Below are positions 42,458 to 53,160 of a stretch of DNA of 64,000 nt, piece after piece (position 1 is the stretch's first letter; each line of letters begins with the position of its first letter). The stretch lies in NCBI GenBank assembly GCA_038530285.1, contig JBCBCY010000017.1:1-64000 (forward strand). The letters are read 5' to 3'. This DNA is from JASJAR01 sp038530285. Lineage in GTDB: Bacteria > Pseudomonadota > Alphaproteobacteria > Rhodobacterales > Rhodobacteraceae. The position numbers were made by a program, and so were the translations under genes. The notes under the pieces were generated by a model. It did no database searches. It was given only the letters and a program-made list of their open reading frames with translations, and was not told the origin of the DNA.

Positions 42458-42729
42458 CAGTGCAGTTCGTCCGGTTGGAAAATAAAGCGCGCCAAGGCCG
42501 ATCTCCTCGGGTGATTTGCAAGACCAGGCTTACGTTAGGGCAAGCTGTCGGGGCGGGGTAGCCAGCGGGGCGACCTGCGACTTTCGACCGCGCATCCCGC
42601 CCAAACTGTCGCAATTTTGAGACATAACGGCCCGATCCGGCGACTTTTGTGCGAAAATATTTGCCGTGGCCTGCGGACGGCCTGTTACGCCTTCGTCAAA
42701 ACAAGAAATGACCAGTGAGTGGCAGTACT

Positions 42730-45700
42730 ATGTACAATCTTGGGAGATGGGACGCTTCGGCGATCCTGAAGGCTTTTGTCTGCGCGCTTTTTGCGCTGTT
42801 CGCGTCGGTGCTTGCAGCCCAGGCGCAATCTTATGATCGTCTGGTGGAAATCACCGACACCGTCGAAGGTGTCGTCTACGACCCGTCCCCGGCGGGCGGC
42901 ACGATCGAGCATCTGTTCGAAGTGATCAACGACGGGCCCGACGCGGCACCGGCGGGTTCCTTTCTTGAAATTGTGGTCCCGGCCAACACGTCGCTCCTGG
43001 CCACGCGGGGCGATCTGACCTGTACACCGGACGCCAACGGCGGGGGGCCGGTCAACGGCCCGGCGGTTGTGCAATGTGCGGTGCCCGAAATCGCCAATGG
43101 CGACCAGGTTGAGGTGATCGCGACCTTCGATGCCCCTTTGCAGACTGTCATCATCGTCGAAGCCCGGATCCCTGATGCGAACGATAGCGAACAGGACAAT
43201 TCCAACCCGACAGCCTTTGTCATCGAAGAGCGCACCACGATTGAGGCGGGCTCCGATCTGTCGCTGTCGCTTGATCTGCCGGACCGCGCCGCATCGGGCG
43301 AAGTGGTCCCATTCACCTATACCGTTTTGAACAACGGGCCTGATCCGTCCACGTCATCGACATTCGAAGTGCCGTTGCCGAACGGGTTTGAAAACATCGT
43401 CGTGCCCGCTGGATGTACCGTGTCGGGAAGTGTCGCGACCTGTAGTGTTGGCGCCTTGGACGTGAATGAGGACGCCTCGTTCACCTTCAACGGCCAGGTC
43501 GGGGTCGGGACGGATTCAACGATTGTCGCCACCGGTGCGATCAGTTCAGCCGTGCCCGGTGACGCGATCGAGACCAACAATTCCGACACCGGCACCCTGA
43601 CGGTTGATCCCGGTTCGGATGTCACCGTCGATCTGACACGCAGCCCCGGCGGAACGGTCCTGGTGGGCGAAGAGGTCACTTTCACGGTCGCGCCAAGCTA
43701 TTCGGGCGAAGAGCCAAGCGATCTTTCATTCACGTTTGACGTGCCACCGGGCATGGAGGTTACCGAAACGCCAACGCCGGCAGACTGGGCCTGTGTTGTC
43801 AGCGGTGCCGTGGGGGCACAGACCGTCACCTGTACGCGCCCCGATGGCGGGGGTGCGGGCACCGGCGTCGACGTGTCGCTTGGAACGATCGAAATCGTGA
43901 CCGAAGCCATTGCCGATGGCGACCAGACCGCCTCGGTGACGATCACGGCAGCGACACCGGACGATTCCGACCCCAACAACAACACCGCCGAAGTGACGGT
44001 GCCCGTCGTTGCGCCCGAGGTGGACCTTGATGTGCGAAAGCGTGGTCCGTTTCCTGCGGTCGCCCTGGTGGGCGACAGTGTGAATTACCGGCTTGATGCG
44101 CAGAATACGGGCAACGCGGATTTTGTCGGCACGACCATTGTCAGCGACAGCTTTCCCGCAGGCCTGACACTGACATCGCTAGATGTGCCCACGGGCACCA
44201 CCTGTACGGCCGGGGGCAGCGCGATCACTTTGCCACTGGTCGGCCCGGCCACGATCGAGTGTGCCAGGGACTATGACGCGGGCGATCCGCTCAGCGCTGG
44301 CGAACGTCTGCCCGAAGTCACCACGACCTTTGATGTGACGTCTGAAGGCATTTTGCGGAACACCGCGCGCGTCAGCATCGAAAATGCACCGGGTTTCGTC
44401 GACAGCGACCCTTCGAACGACACCCAGACGTTTGACCTGTCAACGCGGACCGGAGGCAACGCCACGGATGCGCGTGTCGAAAAAACCGATGACAGCGCTG
44501 GCGCGGTCGATGTCGGATCCATCCAGACATTCAGCATCACGCTGATCAATGACGGACCAGAGGATATCCCGCTGCAGCCCAGCGGCGCCGAGGGATTGCG
44601 GCTGACCGACCGGTTCACCGATCTGTTGAACACCAACACAACCGGCGCGGACGCCGGGATCGCCGCCATCCGGGTCATTGACCCCGACGGCGCGGCTGAT
44701 TTCCAATCGAACGGGCCCTTCTCGAACGGCTGTACGCTGGGCTCGCGCAGTGGCAACGACGTCACCATGACCTGCCGGGTGAACACCCTCGAGGTGTGCG
44801 GCGGTACAGGCGAGCCGGCCTGTCCCATCGTTGAAGTGGACATCCGGCCAGGTCTCGATGGCACCAGCCGCACCAACACCGCCACCGTCCAGGTGCGCTC
44901 CATCCCCGAAACCAATCCCGACAACAACAGCGTCACCATCCCCTATGAGGTGAACGAACGCGCCGACATCACGGTCGAGAAAAGCGTCGCCCCGTCGAAC
45001 CCGCGCGCCGGGCAGACTGCGGTCTTCACCATCGATGTGTCGAACCGGCCGGGATATTCGACCGCCCAGAATGTTGAATTGGTCGACACGCTGCCTGCCG
45101 GTCTGCGGATCGACAATATCGAAACACCCGGATCAGCGACCTGTGTCACGACAGTTGTTGGCAATGCCGTCACCACAGCGACCGATACGATCACATGCGA
45201 TATCGGCACGCTGAACCAGAACCAGCAGCAAAGCATCATCGTCTCGGCCACGCCGATATTCGACACAACCGGACAGACCCTGACCAACCGGGCGGATGTG
45301 ACGACCACAACGACCGAGGTTGACCTGAACAACAACGATGCGTCCGCCGACATCACCATTCAGGATGCCACGCTCGATCTGCTGGTGAACAAGATCGACG
45401 ATGCGGATCCGGTCGTGATCGGGGATCAGGTGACCTATACGATCACGGTTGAAAACCGGGGTCCGTCGGATTCCGAAAACGTGCAGGCGATTGACCGGCT
45501 GCCCCCCGATCTGCTGCAGTTTGACGGTGTCACAGCCTCTGATGGTGGGGTTTGTACAACCAGCGATACAACCGTGCCCGCCGATGGCACCATCGACGAG
45601 GTGGTCTGCGAATGGGCGCTGGTGGAAGACGGCCAAACCCGCACCATGGACATCACCATGACCGCCCTGGCAAAGGGGACGGCGCGCAACGAGGTTGAAA

Positions 45701-48700
45701 TCAGCTCGCGCGAGATCGCCGCTGAGGTCGTTGGCGGTCCTGAGCTTGAAGGCCCCGAGGCCAACAACGTCGCCAGCGACAACACCACGATCAAGACACG
45801 CACGGAACTTGCAGCGGTCTCGAAGACCGCCCTGGCTGCGGACGGGACAACCGTGATCGCGGAAGTCGACCCCGAAGAAGATTTCTTCTTCGATCTGGTG
45901 TTCGAAGTGCAAAACGGGCCGGGTCTTCGCGAAGCCGACGAGGTGATGCTGATTGACCTTCTGCCCGACGGCGTGACGCTGCGCAGCCTGCCGGCGGCGG
46001 CAACGGTCACCGGCGGCACGATTGAACAGCAGCTTTGTACGACTGCAAATGTCGGCGGACGCACCCAGCTGACCTGCGACTTCGGCACCGTTCAGCCCGT
46101 CCCGATCACCGGCGATGCCGGCGACCCACCGGTTCAGGTGACCTTGCGCCTGCCCGTGGAAATCGCCTCGGGCACCGATGGATCCACGTTCGACAACAGC
46201 TTCAGCGTGACCACCACCTCGATCGACCAGAACCCCGACAACAACACCGAAAGCGAAAGCGTGTCGCTTGTCACGTCGTCGATCGCGGGCGAGGTCTGGC
46301 GCGACTTTGATGACGATGGCACGCAAGACACCGGCGACACCAACGTGGCCGGGGTCGAAATCCGGCTGACGGGCACCACGCTTGATGGCGAGGAGGTGAA
46401 TATCCTTCAGACCACCGGGTCCGACGGCAGCTACCTGTTCGAAGACCTCGCGCCGGGCACCTATACCGTGACCCGCGAACCTGTGGACGACGAAAACCTG
46501 GCAGACGGGCGCGCCGTGCAAGGCACGGGTGACGGGACGGTCAATGGACCTGCGCTGATCGAAACGATCACGCTGCCCGCCGATACAGATCTTGTGGACT
46601 ACGATTTCACGCTGATACCCACGGCCCGCATCGGCATCGCCAAACAGGTCGTCGGCACCCCGTCGACCAATATCGACGGATCGCTCGACACCACCTTCCG
46701 GCTGTTGGTCGAGAACTTTTCCGAAGAGCCCCTGATCAATATCGAAGTGACCGATGAACTGGCAGGTGCGGCCCCGCTGTTTGGCACCAATGTCAGCGCC
46801 ACCGATGGCACGCCGGGTCAATATGCAATCACCGCACCCCCGTCGGGGACATGCGGCGGCAATGACCCGGGCTTCAACGGGGTGGGCGATGACGTTGTCG
46901 CCACGGGCTTTGGTCTTGGGGTCGGCGCGACCTGTACGATCGACTTTACCGTGCGCACCCAGCCAACCGTGCCCCTGCCGGACATTCTGGCCTCGGGCGG
47001 GCGCTATGAAAACCAGGCAGTCGTGGACGGCGAAGGCGAATTGTCGGGACAGACTTCGGACACCAACACCGAACTGACCGACCTGTCCGACGATGGCGCA
47101 GAGCCAGATGCCAACGACGACGGCGACGGGTCGGATGCGGGTGAAAACGACCCGACACCGGTGATCCCCGATTTCAGCCCCGGCATTGCGCTGATCAAGA
47201 CCGCCGATACCTCGGCCTTGTCGGCGGACCCGCAGGAAGATGAGGTGATCACCTACAGCTTTGCGGTGACCAATACCGGCAACGTCACGCTGACCGATAT
47301 CACCATTGTCGAAAACATGATCGGCGCGGTGGTTTCTGGCTCGATTGCCTCGCTTGATCCCGGCCAAACCGACACCGACAGCATCACTGCCACCTACGAG
47401 ATTACGCAGGATGACATCGACGCGGGCGAGGTTGAAAACTCTGCCACCGTGACCGGCACCGACCCGTTCGACAATGATGTCACCGACGACAGCGGCACGA
47501 CCAACACCGACGATGATCCGCTTGTGACCCCCTTGGTGCGAACACCCGGCATCAGCCTGATCAAGACCGCGTCTGACCTGCCCGACACACCGCAGGTCGG
47601 CGATGAGATCACCTATAGCTTCGAGATCCAGAACACCGGCAACGTGCGCCTGACGGATGTCACCATCACCGATGACCTCGATGGCATTGTGCTGGTCGGC
47701 GACCCGATCCCAAGCATGGAACCTGGCGATATCAACACCGACGCCTATACCGCGACCTATGCGCTGACAGCCGACGACATCGAAGCGGGCGAAGTGATCA
47801 ACGACGCGCTGGTGACCGGCACGCCCCCCGACGGGCCCGACCAGACCGATCCGGGCAGCGTCACGACGCCGATCAACCAGGTCCCCGGACTTGAGACCAC
47901 CAAAACCCAGGTCTTTGTTGACAATGGCGATGGTGTCCAAGGTATCGGCGATACGCTGAACTACACCATCACGGTCGAAAACATCGGCAACATTCCCGTC
48001 AGTGGGCTTGGGCTGGTCGATACCCTGACCGATCTTGACAGCAATGTCCTGGCGCTGAGCGACGGGCCCGATTTCGACAGCTCCAGCCTGAGTTCCCCCG
48101 AAGGCACGCTGCTGCCTGGCGAGGTTGCAACCTATCTGGCCAGCTATACCGCTGATGTCGATGCGGTGAACACAGGCGGGGTGGACAACACGGTCACCGC
48201 AACCGGCACGCCCGACTTCGGTCCTGAACCGACGGTGGACGATGTGTCCGATGACGGCATTGATGACGATGGCAACACCACCGATGACCCGACGGAATTC
48301 CGGTTTGAACCGCCGGTGCTGAACCCGGGCCTCGACAACGGGGTGACACTGACCAAGACCACCACATCAAGCGTGGTCGCGCGCGGCGATATCGTGCCCT
48401 ACGAAATCACCGTCACCAACGAAAACCCGTTCCTCTTCGGGCCGGTCGACCTTGTCGACACGCTGCCGCCGGGCTTTTTGTACGTGCCCGACAGCGCCAG
48501 CTTGCCCGGCGCGGTGTCCACCGGCCGCCGGATCACCTGGCCGGACATCTTGATCCCCGCGACCGGGTCGCTGACGATCACGCTTGAGGCCCGCATCCTG
48601 AACGGGGCGCGGTCCGGCAATCTGACCAACGTGGTCGAACTGTTCAACGCCGGCACCAATGACCCCGTGGCCCCGCCCGCCGAGGCGACCGTCCGGATCC

Positions 48701-49386
48701 TGCCTGAAGCGGTCTTCGATTGCTCTGAAGTGATCGGCAAGGTCTATGAGGACCACAACGGCAACGGCCGCCAGGACCCCGACGCAGGCGGTGGGATCAC
48801 CGATCAGGATATTTTCAACGGCAAGTTCGGCGGCAAGGCCAGCCCGGTGATTTCACCGCAAGATCTGGTGGAAGAGGGTGTGCCCAATGCACGCATCGCA
48901 ACCGTTGACGGGACGATCATCACCACCGATGCCAATGGGCTGTTCTCGGTGCCCTGCGCCTCGCTGCCTGAAGATGGCGGGTCGAACTTCATCCTCAAGC
49001 TCGACGAACGCTCCCTGCCGGCAGGCTGGCGCGTGACCACCGAGAACCCGCGCGTGATGCGCCTGACACCGGGCATGATGAGCGAGATGAACTTCGGCGT
49101 CGCGCTGAGCCGTGTCGTGCGCATTGATCTGGGTCCGGCAGCCTTCCCCGGCGGCGAGCTGTCGCCAGCGCTGACCCAAGGGATCGCAAACCTTCTGCCG
49201 CAGATTGCGACCGAAGTGGCAACCCTGCGGTTGGCCTATGTGGTGGCCGCCGATGCCAGTCAGGCCGAGGTGCGCAACGCGCGCGCCGCCCTGAACATGG
49301 TCGAACGCCATATCCGCCGCGAGTGGCGCGATGTGGGGGAACGAAGGCTCTTGATCGAGCAGGTTATTAGGCGGTTGGGCCAGTAA
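42730..49386 (+). CDS. Giant exported DUF11-repeat protein
   Basis: 2218 residues from the ATG at 42730; a GTG at 42715 is an alternative. Signal peptide about 1-32. The chain is a string of about a dozen immunoglobulin-like DUF11 domains of 120-150 residues; each begins with a segment like KTADT... or DLSLSLDLP, has a central YTVTVENxGP or YSFEIQNTGN, and a [VI]DTLPPG[FM] turn. A SdrD_B-like domain (about 1185-1300, AGEVWRDFDDDGTQDTGDTN) sits mid-chain, and another CnaB-like module with YEDHNGNGRQDPDAGGG follows late. The last 100 residues turn helical, with Arg-rich end RRLLIEQVIRRLGQ. Asp-rich loops suggest calcium binding. Probably a long surface or periplasm-spanning fibre. It runs directly into the barrel gene, 12 bp apart. 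Confidence 0.88.
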   Translation: MYNLGRWDASAILKAFVCALFALFASVLAAQAQSYDRLVEITDTVEGVVYDPSPAGGTIEHLFEVINDGPDAAPAGSFLEIVVPANTSLLATRGDLTCTPDANGGGPVNGPAVVQCAVPEIANGDQVEVIATFDAPLQTVIIVEARIPDANDSEQDNSNPTAFVIEERTTIEAGSDLSLSLDLPDRAASGEVVPFTYTVLNNGPDPSTSSTFEVPLPNGFENIVVPAGCTVSGSVATCSVGALDVNEDASFTFNGQVGVGTDSTIVATGAISSAVPGDAIETNNSDTGTLTVDPGSDVTVDLTRSPGGTVLVGEEVTFTVAPSYSGEEPSDLSFTFDVPPGMEVTETPTPADWACVVSGAVGAQTVTCTRPDGGGAGTGVDVSLGTIEIVTEAIADGDQTASVTITAATPDDSDPNNNTAEVTVPVVAPEVDLDVRKRGPFPAVALVGDSVNYRLDAQNTGNADFVGTTIVSDSFPAGLTLTSLDVPTGTTCTAGGSAITLPLVGPATIECARDYDAGDPLSAGERLPEVTTTFDVTSEGILRNTARVSIENAPGFVDSDPSNDTQTFDLSTRTGGNATDARVEKTDDSAGAVDVGSIQTFSITLINDGPEDIPLQPSGAEGLRLTDRFTDLLNTNTTGADAGIAAIRVIDPDGAADFQSNGPFSNGCTLGSRSGNDVTMTCRVNTLEVCGGTGEPACPIVEVDIRPGLDGTSRTNTATVQVRSIPETNPDNNSVTIPYEVNERADITVEKSVAPSNPRAGQTAVFTIDVSNRPGYSTAQNVELVDTLPAGLRIDNIETPGSATCVTTVVGNAVTTATDTITCDIGTLNQNQQQSIIVSATPIFDTTGQTLTNRADVTTTTTEVDLNNNDASADITIQDATLDLLVNKIDDADPVVIGDQVTYTITVENRGPSDSENVQAIDRLPPDLLQFDGVTASDGGVCTTSDTTVPADGTIDEVVCEWALVEDGQTRTMDITMTALAKGTARNEVEISSREIAAEVVGGPELEGPEANNVASDNTTIKTRTELAAVSKTALAADGTTVIAEVDPEEDFFFDLVFEVQNGPGLREADEVMLIDLLPDGVTLRSLPAAATVTGGTIEQQLCTTANVGGRTQLTCDFGTVQPVPITGDAGDPPVQVTLRLPVEIASGTDGSTFDNSFSVTTTSIDQNPDNNTESESVSLVTSSIAGEVWRDFDDDGTQDTGDTNVAGVEIRLTGTTLDGEEVNILQTTGSDGSYLFEDLAPGTYTVTREPVDDENLADGRAVQGTGDGTVNGPALIETITLPADTDLVDYDFTLIPTARIGIAKQVVGTPSTNIDGSLDTTFRLLVENFSEEPLINIEVTDELAGAAPLFGTNVSATDGTPGQYAITAPPSGTCGGNDPGFNGVGDDVVATGFGLGVGATCTIDFTVRTQPTVPLPDILASGGRYENQAVVDGEGELSGQTSDTNTELTDLSDDGAEPDANDDGDGSDAGENDPTPVIPDFSPGIALIKTADTSALSADPQEDEVITYSFAVTNTGNVTLTDITIVENMIGAVVSGSIASLDPGQTDTDSITATYEITQDDIDAGEVENSATVTGTDPFDNDVTDDSGTTNTDDDPLVTPLVRTPGISLIKTASDLPDTPQVGDEITYSFEIQNTGNVRLTDVTITDDLDGIVLVGDPIPSMEPGDINTDAYTATYALTADDIEAGEVINDALVTGTPPDGPDQTDPGSVTTPINQVPGLETTKTQVFVDNGDGVQGIGDTLNYTITVENIGNIPVSGLGLVDTLTDLDSNVLALSDGPDFDSSSLSSPEGTLLPGEVATYLASYTADVDAVNTGGVDNTVTATGTPDFGPEPTVDDVSDDGIDDDGNTTDDPTEFRFEPPVLNPGLDNGVTLTKTTTSSVVARGDIVPYEITVTNENPFLFGPVDLVDTLPPGFLYVPDSASLPGAVSTGRRITWPDILIPATGSLTITLEARILNGARSGNLTNVVELFNAGTNDPVAPPAEATVRILPEAVFDCSEVIGKVYEDHNGNGRQDPDAGGGITDQDIFNGKFGGKASPVISPQDLVEEGVPNARIATVDGTIITTDANGLFSVPCASLPEDGGSNFILKLDERSLPAGWRVTTENPRVMRLTPGMMSEMNFGVALSRVVRIDLGPAAFPGGELSPALTQGIANLLPQIATEVATLRLAYVVAADASQAEVRNARAALNMVERHIRREWRDVGERRLLIEQVIRRLGQ

Positions 49387-49398
49387 GGGGTGATGGAT

Positions 49399-52300
49399 AT
49401 GAAACGTGGAATCCTTCTTCGCAATCTTGCACTTGGCACCGCGCTGGGCAGCGTTCTTGCCCTTCCTGTGGTCGCCCAACAGGTGGTTGAGGTGCCCGTC
49501 GGTGCCAATACCGAACGCGCAGATGGCGCCCCGGGTGGCAATTTCGACGATGTCGGCTTTTCGATCTCGATCGACAATGAAACCATCGCGGGCGCCCCGG
49601 CACCGGCTGTGCCCGATCGCACCAATGATATCCGCGCCGAGCGCGCCGGCATTGCGGTGCGGTTCGACGGGCTTGACACCACCCGGCGGCTGAACGTCAG
49701 CACCGATGATCTGCGCGCGGCCTACCGGGCGGGCGAAACCGTGACGTTCCGGGCGTCGATGAACTATCCCGCCTATGTGGACCGGACCGAGGTGCGCATC
49801 CTTGATCGCACCCGCCGGGGCAATCCGGTTCTGGCCATCGTGCCGATCGCGCCCAACGGCACCGCGTCCTGGGTGATGCCCGCGGACGGGCCGTCGGAAC
49901 TGGCCTATGTGTTGCGCACCTATGATGCGCGCGGGCGGTATGACGAAACCAAAGCCCTTGGTCTTCTGCGCACCGAGCGCGCCTTTGACACCCATGAGAC
50001 CACCGGCACGCCGTTTGTCGTCGCCGGTGAGGGTGAAGATCGCACCCAGGTGCGCCGCATTCCCGTGTCCGGCGGCACGATCACCGTGTCAGGTGACAAC
50101 GCACGGCCCCGCAGCACCGTGCTGGTGATGGGCGAGCCGGTGCCCACCGACAATCGGGGCCGGTTTGCCACCAGCCGCATCCTGCCCGCAGGCGACCGCG
50201 TCGTCACGGTCGAGGTCGACGGCATCACCTATGTCCGCGACGTCACGATCCCCGCGTCCGACTGGTTCAAGGTCGGCATCATCGACATCACCGCAGGCTG
50301 GCGCCGCGACGGATCCATCGACGAAGATGAGACCTATATCGACGGGCGCGCGGCGATCTATGCCACGGGCCGCACGCAAAGCGGCTGGCAGATCACCGGT
50401 TCTTTGGACACCGGCAACGGCCCCATTGATGAGATTTTCACGCGGCTCAATGACAAGGACCCGCGCCGGGTTCTGGACCGGCTGCGCGACAATGACGACG
50501 ACCTCTACCCGACCTACGGCGACGACAGCACGTCTTACGATGACACCCCAAGCCAGGGCCGGGTTTATCTGCGGGTTGAAAACGAGACCACGCGGTTCAC
50601 CTGGGGCGACTTCAAGGCGGGCGTCAACGATGGCGGGCTGATCAGCAACACCCGCGATCTTTACGGCGCCGAATTGCGCTACCAGACGCCTTCGGTCACC
50701 GAAAACGGTGATCCCCGTTTTGCCGCTCAGGCCTATTTGGCCAGCCCCGAAACGGCCGTGCAGCGCGATATTCTGCGCGGCACCGGCGGGTCGGTCTATT
50801 TCCTCACCCGGCAGGACATCACCGGCGGGTCGGTCAATGCCGTGGTGCAAACGGTCGATCCCGACACGGGCCGGGTCACATCGAGCCGCACACTGGTCGA
50901 AGGCGTCGACTACCGGGTCGATTACCTGCAAGGCGTGTTGATCCTGTCTGGCCCCATCGGCACGGCAGTGTCTGACGGCGGGCTTGTCAGCGACGGGACC
51001 GGCACGTTCGACCAGAACCTTGTTGTCCAGTACGAATTCACCCCGACCGCAGGCACCGGCGATGCAACAGCCTACGGCGGCCGAGCGGAGGTCTGGGCGA
51101 GCGACCAGTTGCGCTTCGGCGCCACCTTGATGAGCGAAAGCACCGGCACGGGCGACCAACAAATGTCTGGTGCCGATGTCCGCTATCAGATCTCGGAAGG
51201 CACGTTCGCCGAGTTCGAATTCGCCAACACCAACGGCCCGGGCATTTCGCGGTCAACCTCTACCGATGGGGGGCTGTCGATCACGGCCACCGGCGGCGGG
51301 ATTGCCGATGCCAACGCCTTCCGCTTCGACAGCCGGATCGACTTTGCCGATCTGGGGTTTTCGCGCGCGGGCTACATCGGGCTTTATGCCGAACAAAAGG
51401 ATGCGGGCTTTTCGACCCTGTCTGAAGACATCACCGACAACCAAAGCCTCTACGGCGCCGAAGGCGAGATTGCGCTGTCGGACCGGTTGATGCTGAAAGG
51501 CTACATCGAGACCTTCAATACCGATGCGGGCGAACGCAAGGACAGTGCCGAGGCCAATCTGATCGTTGAGATCAACCCCGATTGGCAATTGGGCCTGGGG
51601 GTCGAATTCCTCGATCAGGTGGTGCCGGGTGATGCCACGCGCACGGGGTCGCGCACCGATGGCGCGCTGCGCCTGACCTACCGCGGCTTTGATGACCTTG
51701 AGGTGTTCGCCTTCGGGCAGGCCACCTTGGCCCGCTCTGGCGGATTGTCCGACAACAACCGTCTGGGGGCCGGGTTCGACGCACAGATCTCCGAAAAACT
51801 CTCCGCCTCGGGGGCCTATTCCGACGGCGATCTGGGCCCTGCAGGCGCGTTCCGCCTGACCTATACGCCTACAGCCGACGACAGCTATTACATCGGCTAC
51901 GATCTTGAGGCGACCGATGTGACCGGGGCCACCACCAGCACCGCTGAGAACGGCACCGTGGTCGCAGGGGCGCGCACACGCCACACCGACCAGTTTTCCA
52001 GCTTTGCCGAAAGCCGGGTCGACCTGCCCGCCGCGCGCCAGGCGTCGACCAACGCCTTGGGGGTCAACTACACGCCCAACGCCCGGTGGAGCTATGGTGC
52101 AACTTATGAAACCGGCACGGTGCGCGATGACGTCTCGGGCGATTTCGACCGCGACGCAGTGTCGGCCGCGATCGGCTACGCGAATGAGGATTTCCGCACC
52201 GCGAACCTGCGGCTGGAATATCGCACCGAAAACGGTGACACAGATGCGCAGGACCGCGTGACCTGGGGCGTGACGGCGGGCTATTCCAACAAGGTCAATC

Positions 52301-52890
52301 AGGACTGGCGCTTTCTGGCGAGCCTTGATGCGCTTGTGTCCGACAGTGCCGAGGATGATTTCCGCGATGGGCGCTACACCAAGCTTCGGGTGGGCTATGC
52401 CTACCGGCCCTTGGCGAACGAACGGCTGAACCTGCTGTTCGGCTATACCTATCTGGAAGACCTGCCGGGCGAGGATCAGGTCGATGCCAATGGCGATGAT
52501 GAAGGCCCGTTGCAGCGCAGCCATGTGGTGTCGGTGAACGGCAGCTATGATCTGTCCGAAAAGCTGACCTTCGGCGGCAAGGTGGGCTACCGCACCTCCG
52601 CCGTGGCGGACCGGGGCACGGATGTGTTCACCAGCAATTCGGCTGCCCTTCTGATCGCGCGGCTCGATTGGCATGTGATCCACAAATGGGACGCTCTGGG
52701 CGAGGTGCGCTATCTGCACACCGCTGAGACCGGCACCAACGAGACCGGTGCGGTCGTCGGCGCCTATCGCCACGTGGGCAACAACGCCAAGATCGGGTTG
52801 GGATATGAATTCGGCAATGTTTCCGATGACCTGACGGACATCGATTACACAAACCAGGGGCTCTTTGTGAACCTGATCGCGAAGTTCTGA
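49399..52890 (+). CDS. Large outer-membrane beta-barrel protein, partner of the DUF11 protein
   Basis: 1163 residues from the ATG at 49399 (AAGGGG eight bases upstream). Signal peptide 1-27 (ALPVVAQQ). An N-terminal part (about 30-280) contains Ig-like or carboxypeptidase-regulatory-like modules (AAYRAGETVTFRASMNYPAY). From about 290 to the end there are alternating strands with aromatic girdles (GWQITGSLDTGN, YLRVENETTRFTWGDF, AGYIGLYAEQKDAGF, RLTYRGFDDLEVFAFGQATL), and the last residue is Phe (LFVNLIAKF), the mark of BAM-inserted barrels. The barrel would be unusually large. Its place after the giant fibre gene suggests display or translocation of that protein. Confidence 0.85.
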   Translation: MKRGILLRNLALGTALGSVLALPVVAQQVVEVPVGANTERADGAPGGNFDDVGFSISIDNETIAGAPAPAVPDRTNDIRAERAGIAVRFDGLDTTRRLNVSTDDLRAAYRAGETVTFRASMNYPAYVDRTEVRILDRTRRGNPVLAIVPIAPNGTASWVMPADGPSELAYVLRTYDARGRYDETKALGLLRTERAFDTHETTGTPFVVAGEGEDRTQVRRIPVSGGTITVSGDNARPRSTVLVMGEPVPTDNRGRFATSRILPAGDRVVTVEVDGITYVRDVTIPASDWFKVGIIDITAGWRRDGSIDEDETYIDGRAAIYATGRTQSGWQITGSLDTGNGPIDEIFTRLNDKDPRRVLDRLRDNDDDLYPTYGDDSTSYDDTPSQGRVYLRVENETTRFTWGDFKAGVNDGGLISNTRDLYGAELRYQTPSVTENGDPRFAAQAYLASPETAVQRDILRGTGGSVYFLTRQDITGGSVNAVVQTVDPDTGRVTSSRTLVEGVDYRVDYLQGVLILSGPIGTAVSDGGLVSDGTGTFDQNLVVQYEFTPTAGTGDATAYGGRAEVWASDQLRFGATLMSESTGTGDQQMSGADVRYQISEGTFAEFEFANTNGPGISRSTSTDGGLSITATGGGIADANAFRFDSRIDFADLGFSRAGYIGLYAEQKDAGFSTLSEDITDNQSLYGAEGEIALSDRLMLKGYIETFNTDAGERKDSAEANLIVEINPDWQLGLGVEFLDQVVPGDATRTGSRTDGALRLTYRGFDDLEVFAFGQATLARSGGLSDNNRLGAGFDAQISEKLSASGAYSDGDLGPAGAFRLTYTPTADDSYYIGYDLEATDVTGATTSTAENGTVVAGARTRHTDQFSSFAESRVDLPAARQASTNALGVNYTPNARWSYGATYETGTVRDDVSGDFDRDAVSAAIGYANEDFRTANLRLEYRTENGDTDAQDRVTWGVTAGYSNKVNQDWRFLASLDALVSDSAEDDFRDGRYTKLRVGYAYRPLANERLNLLFGYTYLEDLPGEDQVDANGDDEGPLQRSHVVSVNGSYDLSEKLTFGGKVGYRTSAVADRGTDVFTSNSAALLIARLDWHVIHKWDALGEVRYLHTAETGTNETGAVVGAYRHVGNNAKIGLGYEFGNVSDDLTDIDYTNQGLFVNLIAKF

Positions 52891-52921
52891 CCCGGGGGGG
52901 CGTTCCTTCGCGGGGTTGGTA

Positions 52922-52935
52922 AGGCGGGCCCGCCT
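52922..52935. terminator. Palindrome after the barrel gene
   Basis: AGGCGGGCCCGCCT lies 32 bp after the barrel stop. It could be the stem of a terminator, but no T-run follows directly; a T-rich stretch CTCTTTTCCCC follows 14 bp later. Confidence 0.3.
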
Positions 52936-53160
52936 GTCTGGCGGTCTCTTTTCCCCAGATTTCTCTGAGGTCCGTATCAGGGGCGCGGATGTCCCCCAAC
53001 CTGCGCGCGGTGTCGGAAATCCCTTTTGGGGGATACGAGACCGTTTGACGAGGTGCGAGGGTTGATGGCCCCCGCGATGGATCCGGGCGTGTTTATCGGG
53101 CAGGGCTGTTAAGACTGTGTTAGGTCTGCGTTCGGTGGGATGGGCTGACAGAGCAGGGTG

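Noticed and set aside
42458..42729. lux-box-like operator in the divergent LuxR/DUF11 spacer
   Set aside because: I found no convincing inverted repeat there, so no operator is called.
45133..47940. 935-residue open frame on the minus strand opposite the giant DUF11 gene
   Set aside because: No domain, low-complexity Gly/Arg/Asp/His composition expected from the complement of a repetitive GC-rich gene; the plus-strand frame has clear repeats.
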